From NCBI GenBank assembly GCA_001630475.1, contig KV419404.1, forward strand, positions 540,225-604,224: a stretch of DNA of 64,000 nt. The letters run 5' to 3'. Each line of letters starts with the position of its first letter. The first letter of the stretch is position 1. The notes beneath the pieces were generated by a model that made no database searches, was not told where the DNA came from, and saw nothing but the letters and a program-made list of their open reading frames with translations. The position numbers were made by a program, and so were the translations under genes. This stretch comes from Sistotremastrum niveocremeum HHB9708. Its lineage: Eukaryota > Basidiomycota > Agaricomycetes > Sistotremastrales > Sistotremastraceae. Positions 9,302 to 21,194 of this stretch are shown here, one piece after another.

Positions 9302-11990
9302 ATGCTCTCGGCCTCCAAGCCAGCTGGCCAGTCGCTGGACGTCCCAGGCAGTCCAATGACGAAATCGCTCAAGTTTCCCCACACTCGCGCCATGCTGGCT
9401 GCAATCTCCCGCGAGTACAAAGTGCCAGAGCCTGTTTCCACCACAGAAAGCGACACCGACGGCGAAAACATCGACGATAGAGCTGGAGTAGATTCAGCAA
9501 CCGTACGAAAAGTCGCGGCGTTGCTTCAAGAAGAGAATGAGGACGAGCTGAAACAAGTTCTCAAGGACAGATTTGGCGCCCCCGACAATGTGAGGCAAAT
9601 GCGCATTTTTCTCCTCGCTCAAGTTGGCTCACAATCATGTCTAGGACGAGGTACTCGACGAACATGTCCTTAACTTGATGCATAAGCATCGCGATGACCA
9701 AGCTGGTGTACCTTTCTTATTCCTCACACCAACACGCCGACCTATTTCGAGACCATCCTCTCGCGCCTCTTCTCATTCGTTCAGAGTCGCACGGCCCGAG
9801 ACACCGAATTCTATGCCATCGTCGCCGCTCTTGTTTGCTTTCAGACGTCCTCATACGCCATTGGCATCACCCATGAATCCTGCGAAAGAAGGAGGGTCAT
9901 ATATGTCAGCAGGTGGAATGGACTCTCCAACACTCGCAAATGCCCAATTAGCTGCAATTCAAGCATCAAGTAGCTCTCCTCCATCTCCTCTATCGTCACC
10001 GAGACTACTGAATGCGAAGGCCTCGGAATTCCGGCCCTCACCCCGGCCTTTGTCTGCTGCTGGCTCCAATTCGTCACTTATCGGCCTCAGAAATGAGACG
10101 CCTTCCCCTGATCTTTGGGCTCACAAGTCTTCCAATTTAGCAATCGCGGCTCCGCTTGTGCCCGAGTCTTCCCTTTATCCGCCTCGCACAAGCTCGTCAC
10201 TTGCGAGGCATTCCGTTCCAGATGAAGATGAAGAGGACGAATTTGATCCTTTTGCCACGAAGCCGAATCGTGTTTTTCATCCGATTCCACCTGCTTCCGA
10301 TGTCGATTCTTCAAACTCGACGTCGACATCTTCACAATCTAGAGACTCTCAGTTCGACGAGATTCTTCGCGAAGAACTCCCACCAGACGACGACGACAGC
10401 CATGCCGCAATGCTAACAGATGGCATGACACCATTTGACGTATTGAGCTCTGTCTTTGGTGCAACACTTGCACCGTCAGAGTTGGAAGAAGCTCTCGAGC
10501 GCAATGGTTTCGATTTCGAGCGTGCCATGGCGTGGCTAGTGGACAGTGCCATGCCTCAAGCATCACCTCACCTTGCGGCAAGGCCTAGTACATTCAATTC
10601 TACTGGCAGGGTTATAGTCGTGCCTCGCGAGAACTTCCCTAGAGCCGCAGGTCGTGGAGCATATCCAGGCTCTGCCTCACCTAGAGGTGCCTCCCGTTTC
10701 CCGGGTGGAAGGGTTGGTATGAATAGAGTTTGTAGATATTTCCTTGCTGGTGAATGCATGAGAGCAGATTGCAGGTTTAGGTAAGACTTTCTTTTAGAAT
10801 TTTCGGTTCAAGCTAGCTTACTTCAGTAGTCATGATCTAGAGCGAGCTCTCTGTCGTTTCTGGCTTCGCGGAGCCTGTGCTAAAGGAGAAAGCTGCGAGT
10901 TTCTTCATCACCTTCCCAAAGAAGTGGATGTGAACAGTTTAACGAATGCTATGGCCTCACACGATCTCACGCCTGATGAACATAATCCTGGAATGGCAAC
11001 ACCGCCCCTAGATGACTTCCCTTCTCTCGGAGATCGCGAAAGTGGAGATCGCAGACCGCACGTGATGGATCCTGGCAGATCCAGATTTGCTGCAGCAGTC
11101 AAGAAGCAACCTTCGGTGGTTCCCAACTTGAATCCAGCGAAGACTTTCATTAATAGAAATCATGGGCTTTCACGCAGCGCCTCTTCCGAGTCTATCAACT
11201 CGAGACCTACAGTGATAGCGCCTCGTCCCTCTCCACGCCTCAAGCTCAGACCGGCTACTCTTCTCCCTACACTGCCAACCGGCGAGAGTATCAGCAACCT
11301 ATACATGACGTATCGCTCGCGCGCACTGCAATTAGGCGCGGCTCGAAATGCATGTTTATCTCGGGCTGCGGATGCATGGCGTCGTGGCGACGGCGCTGCT
11401 GCGAAACGCTTTAGCAGAGAAGGGCAAGATCTGAACTTGAAGATGGGAGTAGAGGCCGGCGAAGCTGCCTTAAAGCTTATTCGAGAGCGCGCTAAACAAG
11501 CCACGGAAGCGGTCCGTCAACGCGATATGAGTTGGTCCGACGACCCGGGAGATAGGCTAGTACGAGGTCGTTCGTGTGGCGGTGGACTTGGAGTCTTCCT
11601 TGGCATAGCCAGTCGTGATGCCGGTAGCGACTCTGGCTCGCACAGACTCAGTGCTGAAGAGAGAACAGAGGCTTGCATGGATCTCCACGGCCTCCACGCG
11701 AGCGAAGCTTCGGAAGCCATAGAAACATTCTTGCTTGCACTTGAGAAGGAATATTTTCACGGTTTAGGTGCGTTGTCATGCAGACCGATCAGACTCATGT
11801 GCCTGATAAACTTTTTGCAGCCTACTTGATTGTTGGCGAAGAAAAACACACTGGTACGCAGGACGTTGCGCGGGGCGCTGCACGTGCACGACTTGCAACT
11901 GGAGTTCGAGAGTGGCTTCACAAATGGGGCTATCCATGGATGGAGCGCGACGGGATTATCATTGTGGATCCTCTGACTCATATACAATGA
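9302..11990 (+). CDS. CUE-CCCH-DUF1771-Smr protein, candidate RNA quality-control nuclease
   Basis: Four exons (9302-9589, 9645-10780, 10830-11767, 11821-11990) give about 843 residues. Order of parts: N-terminal helical region, long Ser/Pro-rich disordered region, CUE/UBA-like ubiquitin-binding helices (MTPFDVLSSVFGATLAPSEL), two CCCH zinc fingers (CRYFLAGECMRADCRFSH; CRFWLRGACAKGESCEFLH), a DUF1771 helix starting YMTYRSRALQLGAARN, then an Smr domain (MDLHGLHASEA; later VGEEKHTGTQDVARG). CUE plus DUF1771-Smr is the layout of yeast Cue2, the endonuclease of no-go mRNA decay; the CCCH fingers are an addition. The first finger is split by the second intron. Cytosolic and ribosome-associated action is inferred. 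An upstream in-frame Met at 9149 exists but is less likely. Confidence 0.8.
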
Positions 11991-12190
11991 ATTTTTGGTT
12001 AGTGAAGGATCGAAGGCTAGTAGTTCAAAGAAAGTTAGTGTAAGATATGTAAATCGCGGAGGAAATGGAAAAATGCATGTACATTCTGTGGTCTTGTGGT
12101 CAAATACGTGTCATCAATGCTTTGAGCTGGACGTTTCAAGCGCGACTGTAGCAACGACTTTATAACGACCCCTTCTTTCTTACGACTATC

Positions 12191-13606
12191 ATGTCCATCA
12201 ATACCACCGACAGCATGTACTCTTCCCATCATCCAAAGTCGTCGATAGACTTGTCTCTTGAGCTCGAACGCGACCTTGACGCCGCCGACCATCCCAACGA
12301 GCACGAGCTGCCCACCTCGCCAGCCCTAGATCCTGACGTGCTGTCATCGCTTGTCATACAACTGCGCACCAATCTTGCAGAAATCACCCAGTCCCGAGAT
12401 GATCTAGTGACTGCTCTCGCTCACGCTCACCAACAAGAAGCTGAGCTACGCGATACGCTTTCACTAGCCGCCGAGAAAAACGCGGAACTGCAGACTGAGG
12501 TGGAAACACTCAGGGCAAAGGCCAAGGATGATGAAGAATCTATTCACTTGCTTCGACAGAAGGTCGAGGAAAGCCGCAGAGGGCTAATGAGGTTGCAGAC
12601 CGAGCAAAGGCGCCTGAGCACCAATCTCAACCTCGATCTCTCGAAAACTGGTCAAACGTCGCGCGCGGCGAAGAGGGCATCTGCCCAGTTCATGCCTCTA
12701 ACAGGCAGTGGCATGCCAGCCCCCATCCCTTCTCCCCGTGCTATGGCTCACCGCCGATCATCATCCGTCTCCGACCCCCTTTCGAATACAGATATTATTG
12801 TCACCTCCGACGACCAGCCTCTGTATTCGCCCAGACTGGAAGCCGATCCAAGTCATCCAAGTGAAGCTTCACAGTCGCGGCCTGTATCACGATTCGGAAC
12901 ACTTCTTCGTTCATACTCTCCTCCACCAGTTGATCTTGACGCCCAACGCAATCACGTCGCCGAAATCGATTCCTTGAAGAAGGAACTCCAGTCTGTCATG
13001 AGCCAACTTCAGGAGTACAAGGGTGAATTACAAGAGTCTCTCGAGGCCCGTGAAGCTAGCGAGACGTGTGTAAAGGCCCTGAGGGAGTTCATTGCTCAGC
13101 ATGCAGTCGGAGAACCTGGACAATCGATGCCTCCGTTGCCAGCGTTTGCGCAGGAACCACCAAAGAAGGCCGTTGGAGGGTGGGGCATTAAACTTTGGAG
13201 ATCAGAGAACGTTGTTTCCCCTCCTGCTGTCCAGTCATCGTCGACAAACTCGTCGTCTTCGAGCTCTCAGCCATCCAATACAGGGCCCTTGAGCCCCGAT
13301 TCGACCTTATCCACCGCCATCTTGACTAAGAAACTTGGCGGTTTCTTCTCAAGGACGAGTTCGCAGTCATCGACGGGGGCTACACCACACTCACATCAAC
13401 AAGAGCCTATGCTGAACGGCTCTGACACAGACTCGGCGGCTGAGACTGAGGAACCCATCAGTCCGGCCCACGAGACTTCTGCAATTCTTTCTCCCTCTCA
13501 TACCATGCAGAAGCTGCCCTCTGAATTTAAAGATATCAGCTTGGGCGAGTCTGGAGAGTATCCTTCAGAACAATCCTTATCTTCCCCACACGGGATTGCC
13601 ACATGA
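12191..13606 (+). CDS. Unknown coiled-coil protein
   Basis: Single uninterrupted frame of 471 residues. Residues of about 50-150 form a long heptad-rich coiled coil (for example LRDTLSLAAEKNAELQTEVE). A second shorter coiled coil lies near residue 260-300 (IDSLKKELQSVMSQLQEYKG). The remainder is Ser/Pro/Thr-rich and probably disordered, with an acidic motif GSDTDSAAETEEP near the C-terminus. No catalytic domain is recognised. Coiled coils with disordered tails fit a scaffold or cytoskeleton adaptor role, but this is only inference. It follows the Smr-protein gene by 200 bp on the same strand. Confidence 0.75.
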   Translation: MSINTTDSMYSSHHPKSSIDLSLELERDLDAADHPNEHELPTSPALDPDVLSSLVIQLRTNLAEITQSRDDLVTALAHAHQQEAELRDTLSLAAEKNAELQTEVETLRAKAKDDEESIHLLRQKVEESRRGLMRLQTEQRRLSTNLNLDLSKTGQTSRAAKRASAQFMPLTGSGMPAPIPSPRAMAHRRSSSVSDPLSNTDIIVTSDDQPLYSPRLEADPSHPSEASQSRPVSRFGTLLRSYSPPPVDLDAQRNHVAEIDSLKKELQSVMSQLQEYKGELQESLEAREASETCVKALREFIAQHAVGEPGQSMPPLPAFAQEPPKKAVGGWGIKLWRSENVVSPPAVQSSSTNSSSSSSQPSNTGPLSPDSTLSTAILTKKLGGFFSRTSSQSSTGATPHSHQQEPMLNGSDTDSAAETEEPISPAHETSAILSPSHTMQKLPSEFKDISLGESGEYPSEQSLSSPHGIAT

Positions 13607-14018
13607 CCTGTATCACGTTCTATCATGCTTTCTTTCGTTCTTGCACATATCTGGCAAATTTGCTATGCGCTCTGGGTCACTACATGTATCTGTTCCTCTT
13701 TATAGTAGCATGTTCTTATGAGATACTCTATTACTATTACTATACCGACATGTAATCAACATGTGTAACCATCGTCGGTATAGACCCTGCAGATCTGGTC
13801 AATCTGGAAGATCTACGCGCCACCGCCGTTGTGGGAAACGTTTCACCATGGCCGCTTTGCCGTTTTCATTGCAAACGTCGCCTGAAGTCATTGATCGAAA
13901 ATTGAGTGAGTACCATACATAAAACCCCTCGGGAGACCATTAAATGTCATCCAGGCCGTCTCTTGCCCCTCTCCACCGCTCGGCGCTCCGAGCCACCACT
14001 GCCTCACCGTTGTAGCCT
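13607..14018. other. Intergenic region with an inverted-repeat stem-loop
   Basis: About 410 bp with no gene seen. It contains TATACCGAC (13741-13749) and its exact reverse complement (13774-13782), which could form a 9-bp stem with a 24-nt loop about 135 bp after the preceding stop codon. Possibly part of the 3' untranslated region or an old transposon remnant. Confidence 0.4.
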
Positions 14019-17000
14019 ATGAACAGCGGGACGAGCGAAGACGCACAAGGCCCTAGTCGTTTAGTCCCGGACGAGAAAGAGATAAGAAAAGTTAGCAGTC
14101 GAATATTGTCGTGCGCCGAGTGCCGGCGACTAAAGCTCAAGTGCGACCGCACCTTCCCTTGCGAGTCGTGCGTGAAGAGAGTACGTCAGTGCAGCCAGGT
14201 CCTCGAGCATCGTCTGACCATATCTTCAAGGGATGCGCTGAAATATGTCCTACGGGATCTCTGACGACCAGTCAACACGGCATTAACAGGTATGGTCCAC
14301 CCTCGTTAAGTGGTCGAGGAATCTCAACTTGAGAGGTTGGCAGATTCGTACTCGGTATGATGTTTCAACATGCGTGAGCATCCCTTCATTGTCCTAAAAC
14401 TTCTCCTTAGCTGGGTCAGAACAACTGCATGGGAGGATTGGCGCGTTGTCGGACCGCATACGCGCACTGGAAGATGCATTGGCCGCCTCACATGAACGCT
14501 ATGCCACCGGACCACACCCCCTTCTGAGTGACGATCTTTTGCGTATCAAAGCACCGTTGGAAAGAAATAGGCCCGAATTTTCCTCTGGCTCTGACTCCCT
14601 CGGGGACCCTCAACAAGACGAGGAGGAGGTGTCTGCGGCATTTGGGACTTTGTCGATCAGCAAAGATGGGAGCTCCCATTTCTACGGAGGCCCCGCGAAT
14701 TCATGGGTGAGCATTCATTCAAACTTCTACTCCTTCTACGCCCTTCTGATACGCGACGCAGTATATACTGCAGGTCTGTCTTTGATCATCGTGAATGTCG
14801 ACCTCGCTTACGTCTGGCTAGAATGAATTACAGGCGTCTACTGCCCCTCAACAACACGAATCCGACAGTTCAGGAGGTCCCGCCCAAAACCTGGCTTTCA
14901 CTTCCCAGTTCCTGGATCTTCCCGAGAGGAAGATTTATCTCTTAGTCGCCTTGCCTTCCGCATCTCGAGTCCTAGAGTTATTTGAGATCTACGATAAGCG
15001 AGTGACTTGGATGTGGGTGTCAAATGACAGTTCCCATTTCTTGATAACGCACTGAATCTATGATTTACAAAGGTATTGCCCTATAGGCCGTTCGGAATTC
15101 ATGTCTGAAATATTTTCTCATGTCTTCCCTGACGGCACCCAAACCTGTGACCCTCAAGCTCTCAAAGCAGATTGCCTGGCCGTGATGTTCTTCGTACTTG
15201 CCTTGAGTATTCTCGTTGATCCTCGGCAGCCGATGTTTGATCGACAAGCCAATTCTTATTATGAGCTTGGCTGTCAAGCGCTGGGATTGGAGCAGTGTAT
15301 GAACAAACCGACGACATTTGGTGTTCAAACTCTCGTTAGTTTTAATGCCTATATAAGTGATCAATGATTCACGATGTTTGCAGTTCTTGAGATCTGTTTT
15401 CATGTTCTTCTCTGACGGGAGCGGGTTGGACACCACATCCCGGAGTCCACTACTAGGCGCGGCCGTACGCATGGCTTATCTGGTAAGTCTCTCCTCTTTC
15501 AGTGTCGATTATCAAGGTTTTAATTTCATGCAGTTAGGGTTAGGTGAGTCACTGTTCGCGACGGATCAAATCCTCCAGATCACTAACTGGTAGCCAGATA
15601 GGGGAGCTTTTGATCGTCACGCCGATCCTGTGACCGAACCAAATCTCTTCATGTTTCAGGAGATGTACGGGCACGATATTTTGCAGGTGTGCCACATTTC
15701 TCGTGGAGTTCTATCACGAACGGAGGCTTATCGTTGACTGAGGCCTTCACATTTGGACGACCTCCCAGCTTACATTACTATGAAAGTCTTGTCGATCCGC
15801 CCTCACAAGATATGGAAAGCTGGACTTGTATGTCTTCCTAATACTGATTGGCCAGTCATTGATCTCGGCTTCGTTCAGTTCATCAGTGGAAATTCACCTA
15901 CCTCCGGTTTCTTAATCATGTCATCGACACGGCTTTCGCCGCGAGAGCTCCCAGTTACTCGGTGGTTCAGTCTCTATCCGCCAAAGTTCGCAATTGGCCT
16001 GTGCCCTCTCACCTTCGTCTGAGAGAACTTCCGCCGGGGACGAAAGTTGACGTCTTCCCGGTCCTACAGCAACATACGATATGCATGTTGGTCCAGGCCA
16101 GTAAGTGTCATTTTCTCTAGTTTCTCATCAAAGCTTAAGACCTCTCAATTTTAGTCTTGTTATATTTGCATCGCGTATTCTTTGCCCGAGCCATCACCGA
16201 ATTCCCAAATGATCCCCTGGGATGTCCATTTGGTCATTCGGTCATTTCGGCATATGAGACTTCATGTGCCATTGTCAGTGGGACACGTTTGACCCTGGGA
16301 ATGATCTCGGAAGGCATTCACAGATATTGGTTCTTTTATGCGCATGCTTTCTCCGCTGCCGTATGTAAATTTTTACCACTTTTGAGTGCCACGTGGACTG
16401 AGCAAATGGTGTTCAGATGATCTTAGCCTCGATATGTACTCAATGTCCTGCACTATCATTCTCCGGTGGAGCACTGGCTCAACTTGATGCATTATGTGAC
16501 ATATTCCAAAACATTAGTGAACTGGCGCACGTTAAAAAGACCATGGTGTGTCTTGACGCTCACTTGATTCGTATTCCACTAAATCGCAGGTGCAGCAAAT
16601 CTTGCGTCAACTGCAACAGAAAGCACACACTTCGCTGGAAAAATACCATAGCGGGCAGATTGCTCACCAAGTGCCTCGACCCCTAGCTCCCGGATCGTAT
16701 GCATATGAAGCCCACGAAGAATTACGACTGTTAGGCAGTCAGACTGCAGTATCGAGGTCGCCATCAGAACTTGCGGTGCCTGCACGAAGTCGTTCAAAAT
16801 TAGCGGCCCTCAGTGCGAAAGACATTGAGTGTATTGACCAAACCAGGATGGTCAGACGCTCATCGATGTCTCGCAATTCAGCACCTCGACAAACTGTCAT
16901 ACACAATGCACCCATCACTCAGCCTACCGCGACCAATGCGTGGACCCCCTCACCTAATCTCATCGTTCCAAGCCAGATGCCTGTGGTTCCGGATTATGTC

Positions 17001-17129
17001 CCGGAGTTTGTACCTGGAGTTCTGGGAGCAGATGTCACAGACTCGTTCACTTGGCCAGCCGGGTCCTCTACTAAGAACCTGTCAGAGGCATGGCAGACCT
17101 TTGTTCGAGGCTGGGGCTTTCATCAATGA
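14019..17129 (+). CDS. Zn2Cys6 fungal-specific transcription factor (right paralogue)
   Basis: Fifteen exons in consistent phase give about 786 residues: 14019-14180, 14231-14289, 14344-14354 (11 nt), 14411-14706, 14762-14773 (12 nt), 14834-15012, 15073-15334, 15384-15482, 15532-15541 (10 nt), 15598-15686, 15743-15827, 15879-16100, 16155-16360, 16417-16545, 16590-17129. The N-terminus has the binuclear zinc cluster (CAECRRLKLKCDRTFPCESC, last Cys in AEIC) followed by a leucine-zipper-like helix (GALSDRIRALEDALAASH). The middle is a fungal_trans domain (AFTFGRPPSLHYYESLV), and the C-terminus is a disordered Pro-rich tail. Expected to be a nuclear activator or repressor; targets unknown. It shares domain order and several intron positions, including both smallest conserved microexons, with the regulator at 428-4709. 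Confidence 0.85.
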
Positions 17130-17354
17130 CCAGCGTTGTACTGCCACAACGATCAGCAAAAGCTTCGTTGTTTCTATCCTATTTATCGCCTTTACGCCTT
17201 GTAGTTTATTATGTACTTATACATCCTACCGTAGAATATAACACTATAGTAGATTTTCCCAAGACTTTGTCTGAGATGTACACGGTCAGGGAAGCGCGTG
17301 GCTCGCGCCAACCCGAACTTCCACATCCATGTTCGCAGCACCTGCTATCTCACC

Positions 17355-20282
17355 ATGGACAACTTAAACCGGTCTTCCTCAAGAATAACACTTTCTTCGA
17401 ACCGCGTATTCAAACTGTGTGTGTAAAAATCCTGATTTAGTCGAGGTTTCTGACCGACTTGAAGGGTCTCAACCGCGAATGTCTACCAGATCCTAGGTTC
17501 AAATGTGTTGCTATGCGCTGCCACTTATGCTTGTAAAGCGTGGTCTCTGGACCAGGGAGCAACTGTCTTCTGGATATTAGTGAGGATACTAGGTTTGAGT
17601 GGTCTGGGGGCTTGTGTCTATGTCGCTACTCATCACCGATCTCTGCGTAAGAGATCATTTGAGGTACTCTTCCCTCTCTGATTGTCTTCTCTGATTAACC
17701 GTTTGGTCAGTATTCGGCTCTAGGAACGATGTCTGTGTTGCAGTTCGTCCAAGTCGCCTGTTTTATTACCGCACTTGGACGACTGCCTACTTTGCGGTAC
17801 GACCTAGAGATTGCGTTCGCCCCAGGTTCTCAATACCTAGCAGAGTGCTAGTCTTTTCGCGTGCGGCAAGCCATTGGCCCCGTCTTCTTTCTGGAACGAC
17901 ATCCGTGCGTCCATGCCACTTCATCAGCGAGCTTTTCTGACCGACTTTTAGACCCTTCAGCTTGTGATCTCCATGATTGCAGTCAGCGTAGCCGTGTTAA
18001 CGGAGACCACAAGTGTTCGCCATTTTGCTCCGGGATATGCTTCGTTGGCCCTATATGGTCTTGCTTGTGCAGCGCATGAGCACACTTCTCGTACGCTTAC
18101 CCCTAATTTTGGGTCTAGCAACGCTTTGGCCGTCAGCAGTCTGGGAACTGTTGTTTTCTGCCTCCCTCTCTACCTTTTCCGATTGAGCATGGTATGTCAT
18201 TATAGGATCCTCCGTCATGCGGTTTAACAACCCTTGTAGCAATCGTCCGCCACCATCACCGACATTCCTTGGACCGCTTACCTTGCTCTTCCCTTTGCTC
18301 CCCTTTCTTTGCTCTATTTGTCGCCTGCTGTTTCCGAGAAAGCTGCAATCTCACACTCCTCAGGAGCGTTTGCCCTGTCCTTCTCTTCACTGACGATCAT
18401 TGCGGCTCTGTTCACAATCATCTCCAAAGCCCATAAAATTCCTGTCGTGGATCTTGTCATCGCTTTCCTGTTAATTTATGGTATCACTCATTGTCTAAAC
18501 TCGAGAGCTTGCATCGCTAACCCAACTTCGTTACCAGGTCTTAATCCACAAGAATCCCAAACTGTTGCTCACAAACCAAAGAGGGCAACCACTCGACTTC
18601 TCCAGTCATACCTGAAAACAATATTGTCCAATTCAGAATCTCGCAAGATATTCTACTTCCTTATGCTAAACTTGAGCTATATGCTCGTCCAGATGTTATA
18701 TGGAATCTGGACAAATAGTTTGGGTCTTATTTCCGACGGTTAGGGCTTGACAATAATCTCTGTGGCCTTTTCCTCAATTACTCTTAGCGATCCACATGGC
18801 ATTTGACTGCATGGCTATTGGGATGGGACTTTTCGCATCTCTGATGGCCACATGGAGCCCGAACGAGCAGTTCACGTATGGGTATGAGTTTTTCTTCAAT
18901 ACGTTGTTCCCGAAACTGACATTATTGTGCTCAGTTATAGCCGTGTCGAAACATTGTCTGGATTCTCCAATGGAATATTTCTATTACTTATTTCCGTTTT
19001 CATTGTCTTTGAAGCCATTCAGCGCATGTAAGTTTGCCAAAGTTAGCTTGAGTTTTAGGTCTAATCATTTCCTCAGCATCGATCCACCGGAGATGAACAC
19101 CAGTCAGCTCTTGCTCGTGAGCTCACTTGGGCTGGGTGTGAATCTTTTCGGCATGTTTGCGATGGGAGGTCATCATCACCATGTAGGGTTTCGTTGAACT
19201 CGATGCCTGATTCACCTCTGATCAAAATGAAAGGGGCACTCTCACTCCCATGGCCCTCAAGAATCTCATTCTCATAGTGCCACTCACTCAAGCGGGCACC
19301 ATCACGATCATGCTTCGCACGGACATTCACACGACAATGGCCATAGCCATGACTCACATCCAGGTCATCATAGCCATGGAGCCACGAGTGAAGAACACCA
19401 TCATAGTCACTCGCCTACGCTTGAAAAATCTCCCACCAGTCCATCCCACCATCATGATGACCACAGCCGTCATTCAAGCCCGGAGCATAGTCCTACCCAT
19501 GACCGACTGAGAGAGCTACAACTGGAGGTACCTACCGCAGATGGTTCCCCGATCACTCCAACATACAAGTTCGGTCACGATCCCCACTTTGAAAGCCACC
19601 ACCACGAACACCACACGCCCAACAGCCATGATCACTCTCATTCTCACGAACGGAATGCAGAAGGTCACAGTCATAACATGCGTGGTGTTTTTCTTCATGT
19701 TATGGCGGTAAGGGGTCTTCAGGGCGTGATGTCATCAATTCTGACTTAGTTTTCAGGATACACTAGGCTCTGTGGGGGTTATAATATCCACGTTACTAAT
19801 TGAATTTTATGGATGGACTGGGTTCGATCCTATAGCTTCGCTCTTTATTGCCACTCTTATCGCCGCAAGCGTTTTACCGCTCGTGATCGACGCTGGGAAA
19901 GTCTTGGCTCTTGACGTGGGCCATCGCGACACAGACATACGGAAAGCTTTGGAAAAGGTTTGTACCAACTCTCCATTCCCGACTGGATAACTGAGTAACT
20001 GAACATTTTTCTCTTTCTCAGCTGAATTCCATCGAAGGGCTTGGGAGTTATAGATCTCCGAGATTTTGGCCCAAAGACTCTGACTCACTGATAGGGTCGA
20101 TACACATCCAGCTCGCTCCCTCACAATCGTCCTTTGATCCTACCTTACCCCAATCGACAAGGACCGCGACATACTCTCGTCTTGATCATGTCCTGGCAGA
20201 AGTAGACAGCGTTTTGCGGAGCGGGATTCCCGGCCTGGAGGAGCTTACAATCCAAACCGAAACTCCAGATTGGGATACCTAA
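17355..20282 (+). CDS. MSC2: Msc2/ZnT5-like CDF zinc transporter
   Basis: Cation-diffusion-facilitator protein, expected in the ER/Golgi membrane where the Msc2 family moves zinc into the secretory pathway. The N-terminal extension has many hydrophobic segments (for example LQLVISMIAVSVAVLTE), as in Msc2 and ZnT5 but not in smaller CDFs. The CDF core has the two metal-site motifs, SDAIHMAFD and HVMAD (HxxxD). Between them lies a very long His-rich loop (about 19180-19680, repeated HSHS/HHHDH runs) typical of cytosolic zinc sensing. The tail ends TETPDWDT. Exon 1 probably starts at ATG 17355 and splices at GTAAAA to an acceptor near 17465; this start is the least certain part. Many short introns; no disruption seen. 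Confidence 0.82.
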
Positions 20283-20432
20283 TGTAGTCATAGTAGTCGT
20301 CTATCTCTCTGTAACATGGGACATTACGTGTATGGTGGTGTGCACACCAGTGCAACGTCCAGTTTATTGCAACACTACAATTAGCGCTGCTAGTCGGGAA
20401 GCGCGCATGTCGCGCTCTCTTTATGCGCGTCC

Positions 20433-21128
20433 ATGAACATTTCCAGATTGCGTTTGACGGGAGCTTGCTCAAGAGCATACTCAAGTAACTTCAGTAGTCG
20501 AGCTGAACATCATAACTTGTTGGAGAGGCTTGCAGGTCTCCTGCGCGAGACAGCGCAGCCCGTGGCCGTCGTCACGACTCATGCATCCGCAAACTCAAAC
20601 GACCAGGATGTCGCGCATCCATATCACGGTGCCACACTGTCCTCATTCACTTCGATCTCGTTCCATCCATATCCTGTTATCGCCTTCTCTCTACGGGTTC
20701 CTTCGAGGATGGCCACACTGCTCAGGTCGGCCAAAGACCATGCGTTTGCCATGAATATCCTCAGCGACAGCCAGGAATCTGTAGCCCTTGCTTTTTCTAG
20801 GCCAGACCTATTCCCACGTCCATTCATTGGATGTCCCTACAAGACGAACGAAGATGGTCTTCCCGTAATCAACGGCGTCTTAGGTTCTCTGTCTTGTCGG
20901 ACACTGATTTCGCTCCCCCTCCACAACCTGGAGCGGCCAGACGACAAGACATTGGCCCAGACCCAGTCAGCTGAACCACCCAAGGGTTCCTCAGAGTTGT
21001 TCCTGGCGAAAGTCCTCCGTGTGGACATTAATGAGACGGAAAAGAGCCACCTGCCCTTGGTATATCATCGTAGGAAATATGTCACTGTGGACTTGACGCC
21101 GGGAAAGCCAAATGCGCGGCATGGCTAG
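20433..21128 (+). CDS. Flavin reductase-like FMN-binding protein, mitochondrial
   Basis: Single-exon frame of 231 residues with the flavin-reductase-like split-barrel fold: PVAVVTTH near residue 43, GATLSSFTSISFHPYPVIAF, then AKDHAFAMNILSDSQ and a C-terminal LPLVYHRRKYVTVD. Members bind FMN and reduce flavins or serve as oxygenase partners; the physiological substrate here is unknown. The N-terminus MNISRLRLTGACSRAYSSNF is basic and hydroxylated without acidic residues, so a mitochondrial presequence is likely. It starts 150 bp after the zinc transporter and ends 66 bp from the stop codon of the convergent POL1 gene. Confidence 0.8.
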   Translation: MNISRLRLTGACSRAYSSNFSSRAEHHNLLERLAGLLRETAQPVAVVTTHASANSNDQDVAHPYHGATLSSFTSISFHPYPVIAFSLRVPSRMATLLRSAKDHAFAMNILSDSQESVALAFSRPDLFPRPFIGCPYKTNEDGLPVINGVLGSLSCRTLISLPLHNLERPDDKTLAQTQSAEPPKGSSELFLAKVLRVDINETEKSHLPLVYHRRKYVTVDLTPGKPNARHG

Positions 21129-21194
21129 AGGCCTTGCATCAAGCTGAATGATGTACATTGGACCAGAACAAGTAATACAGGTACATGACATTTT

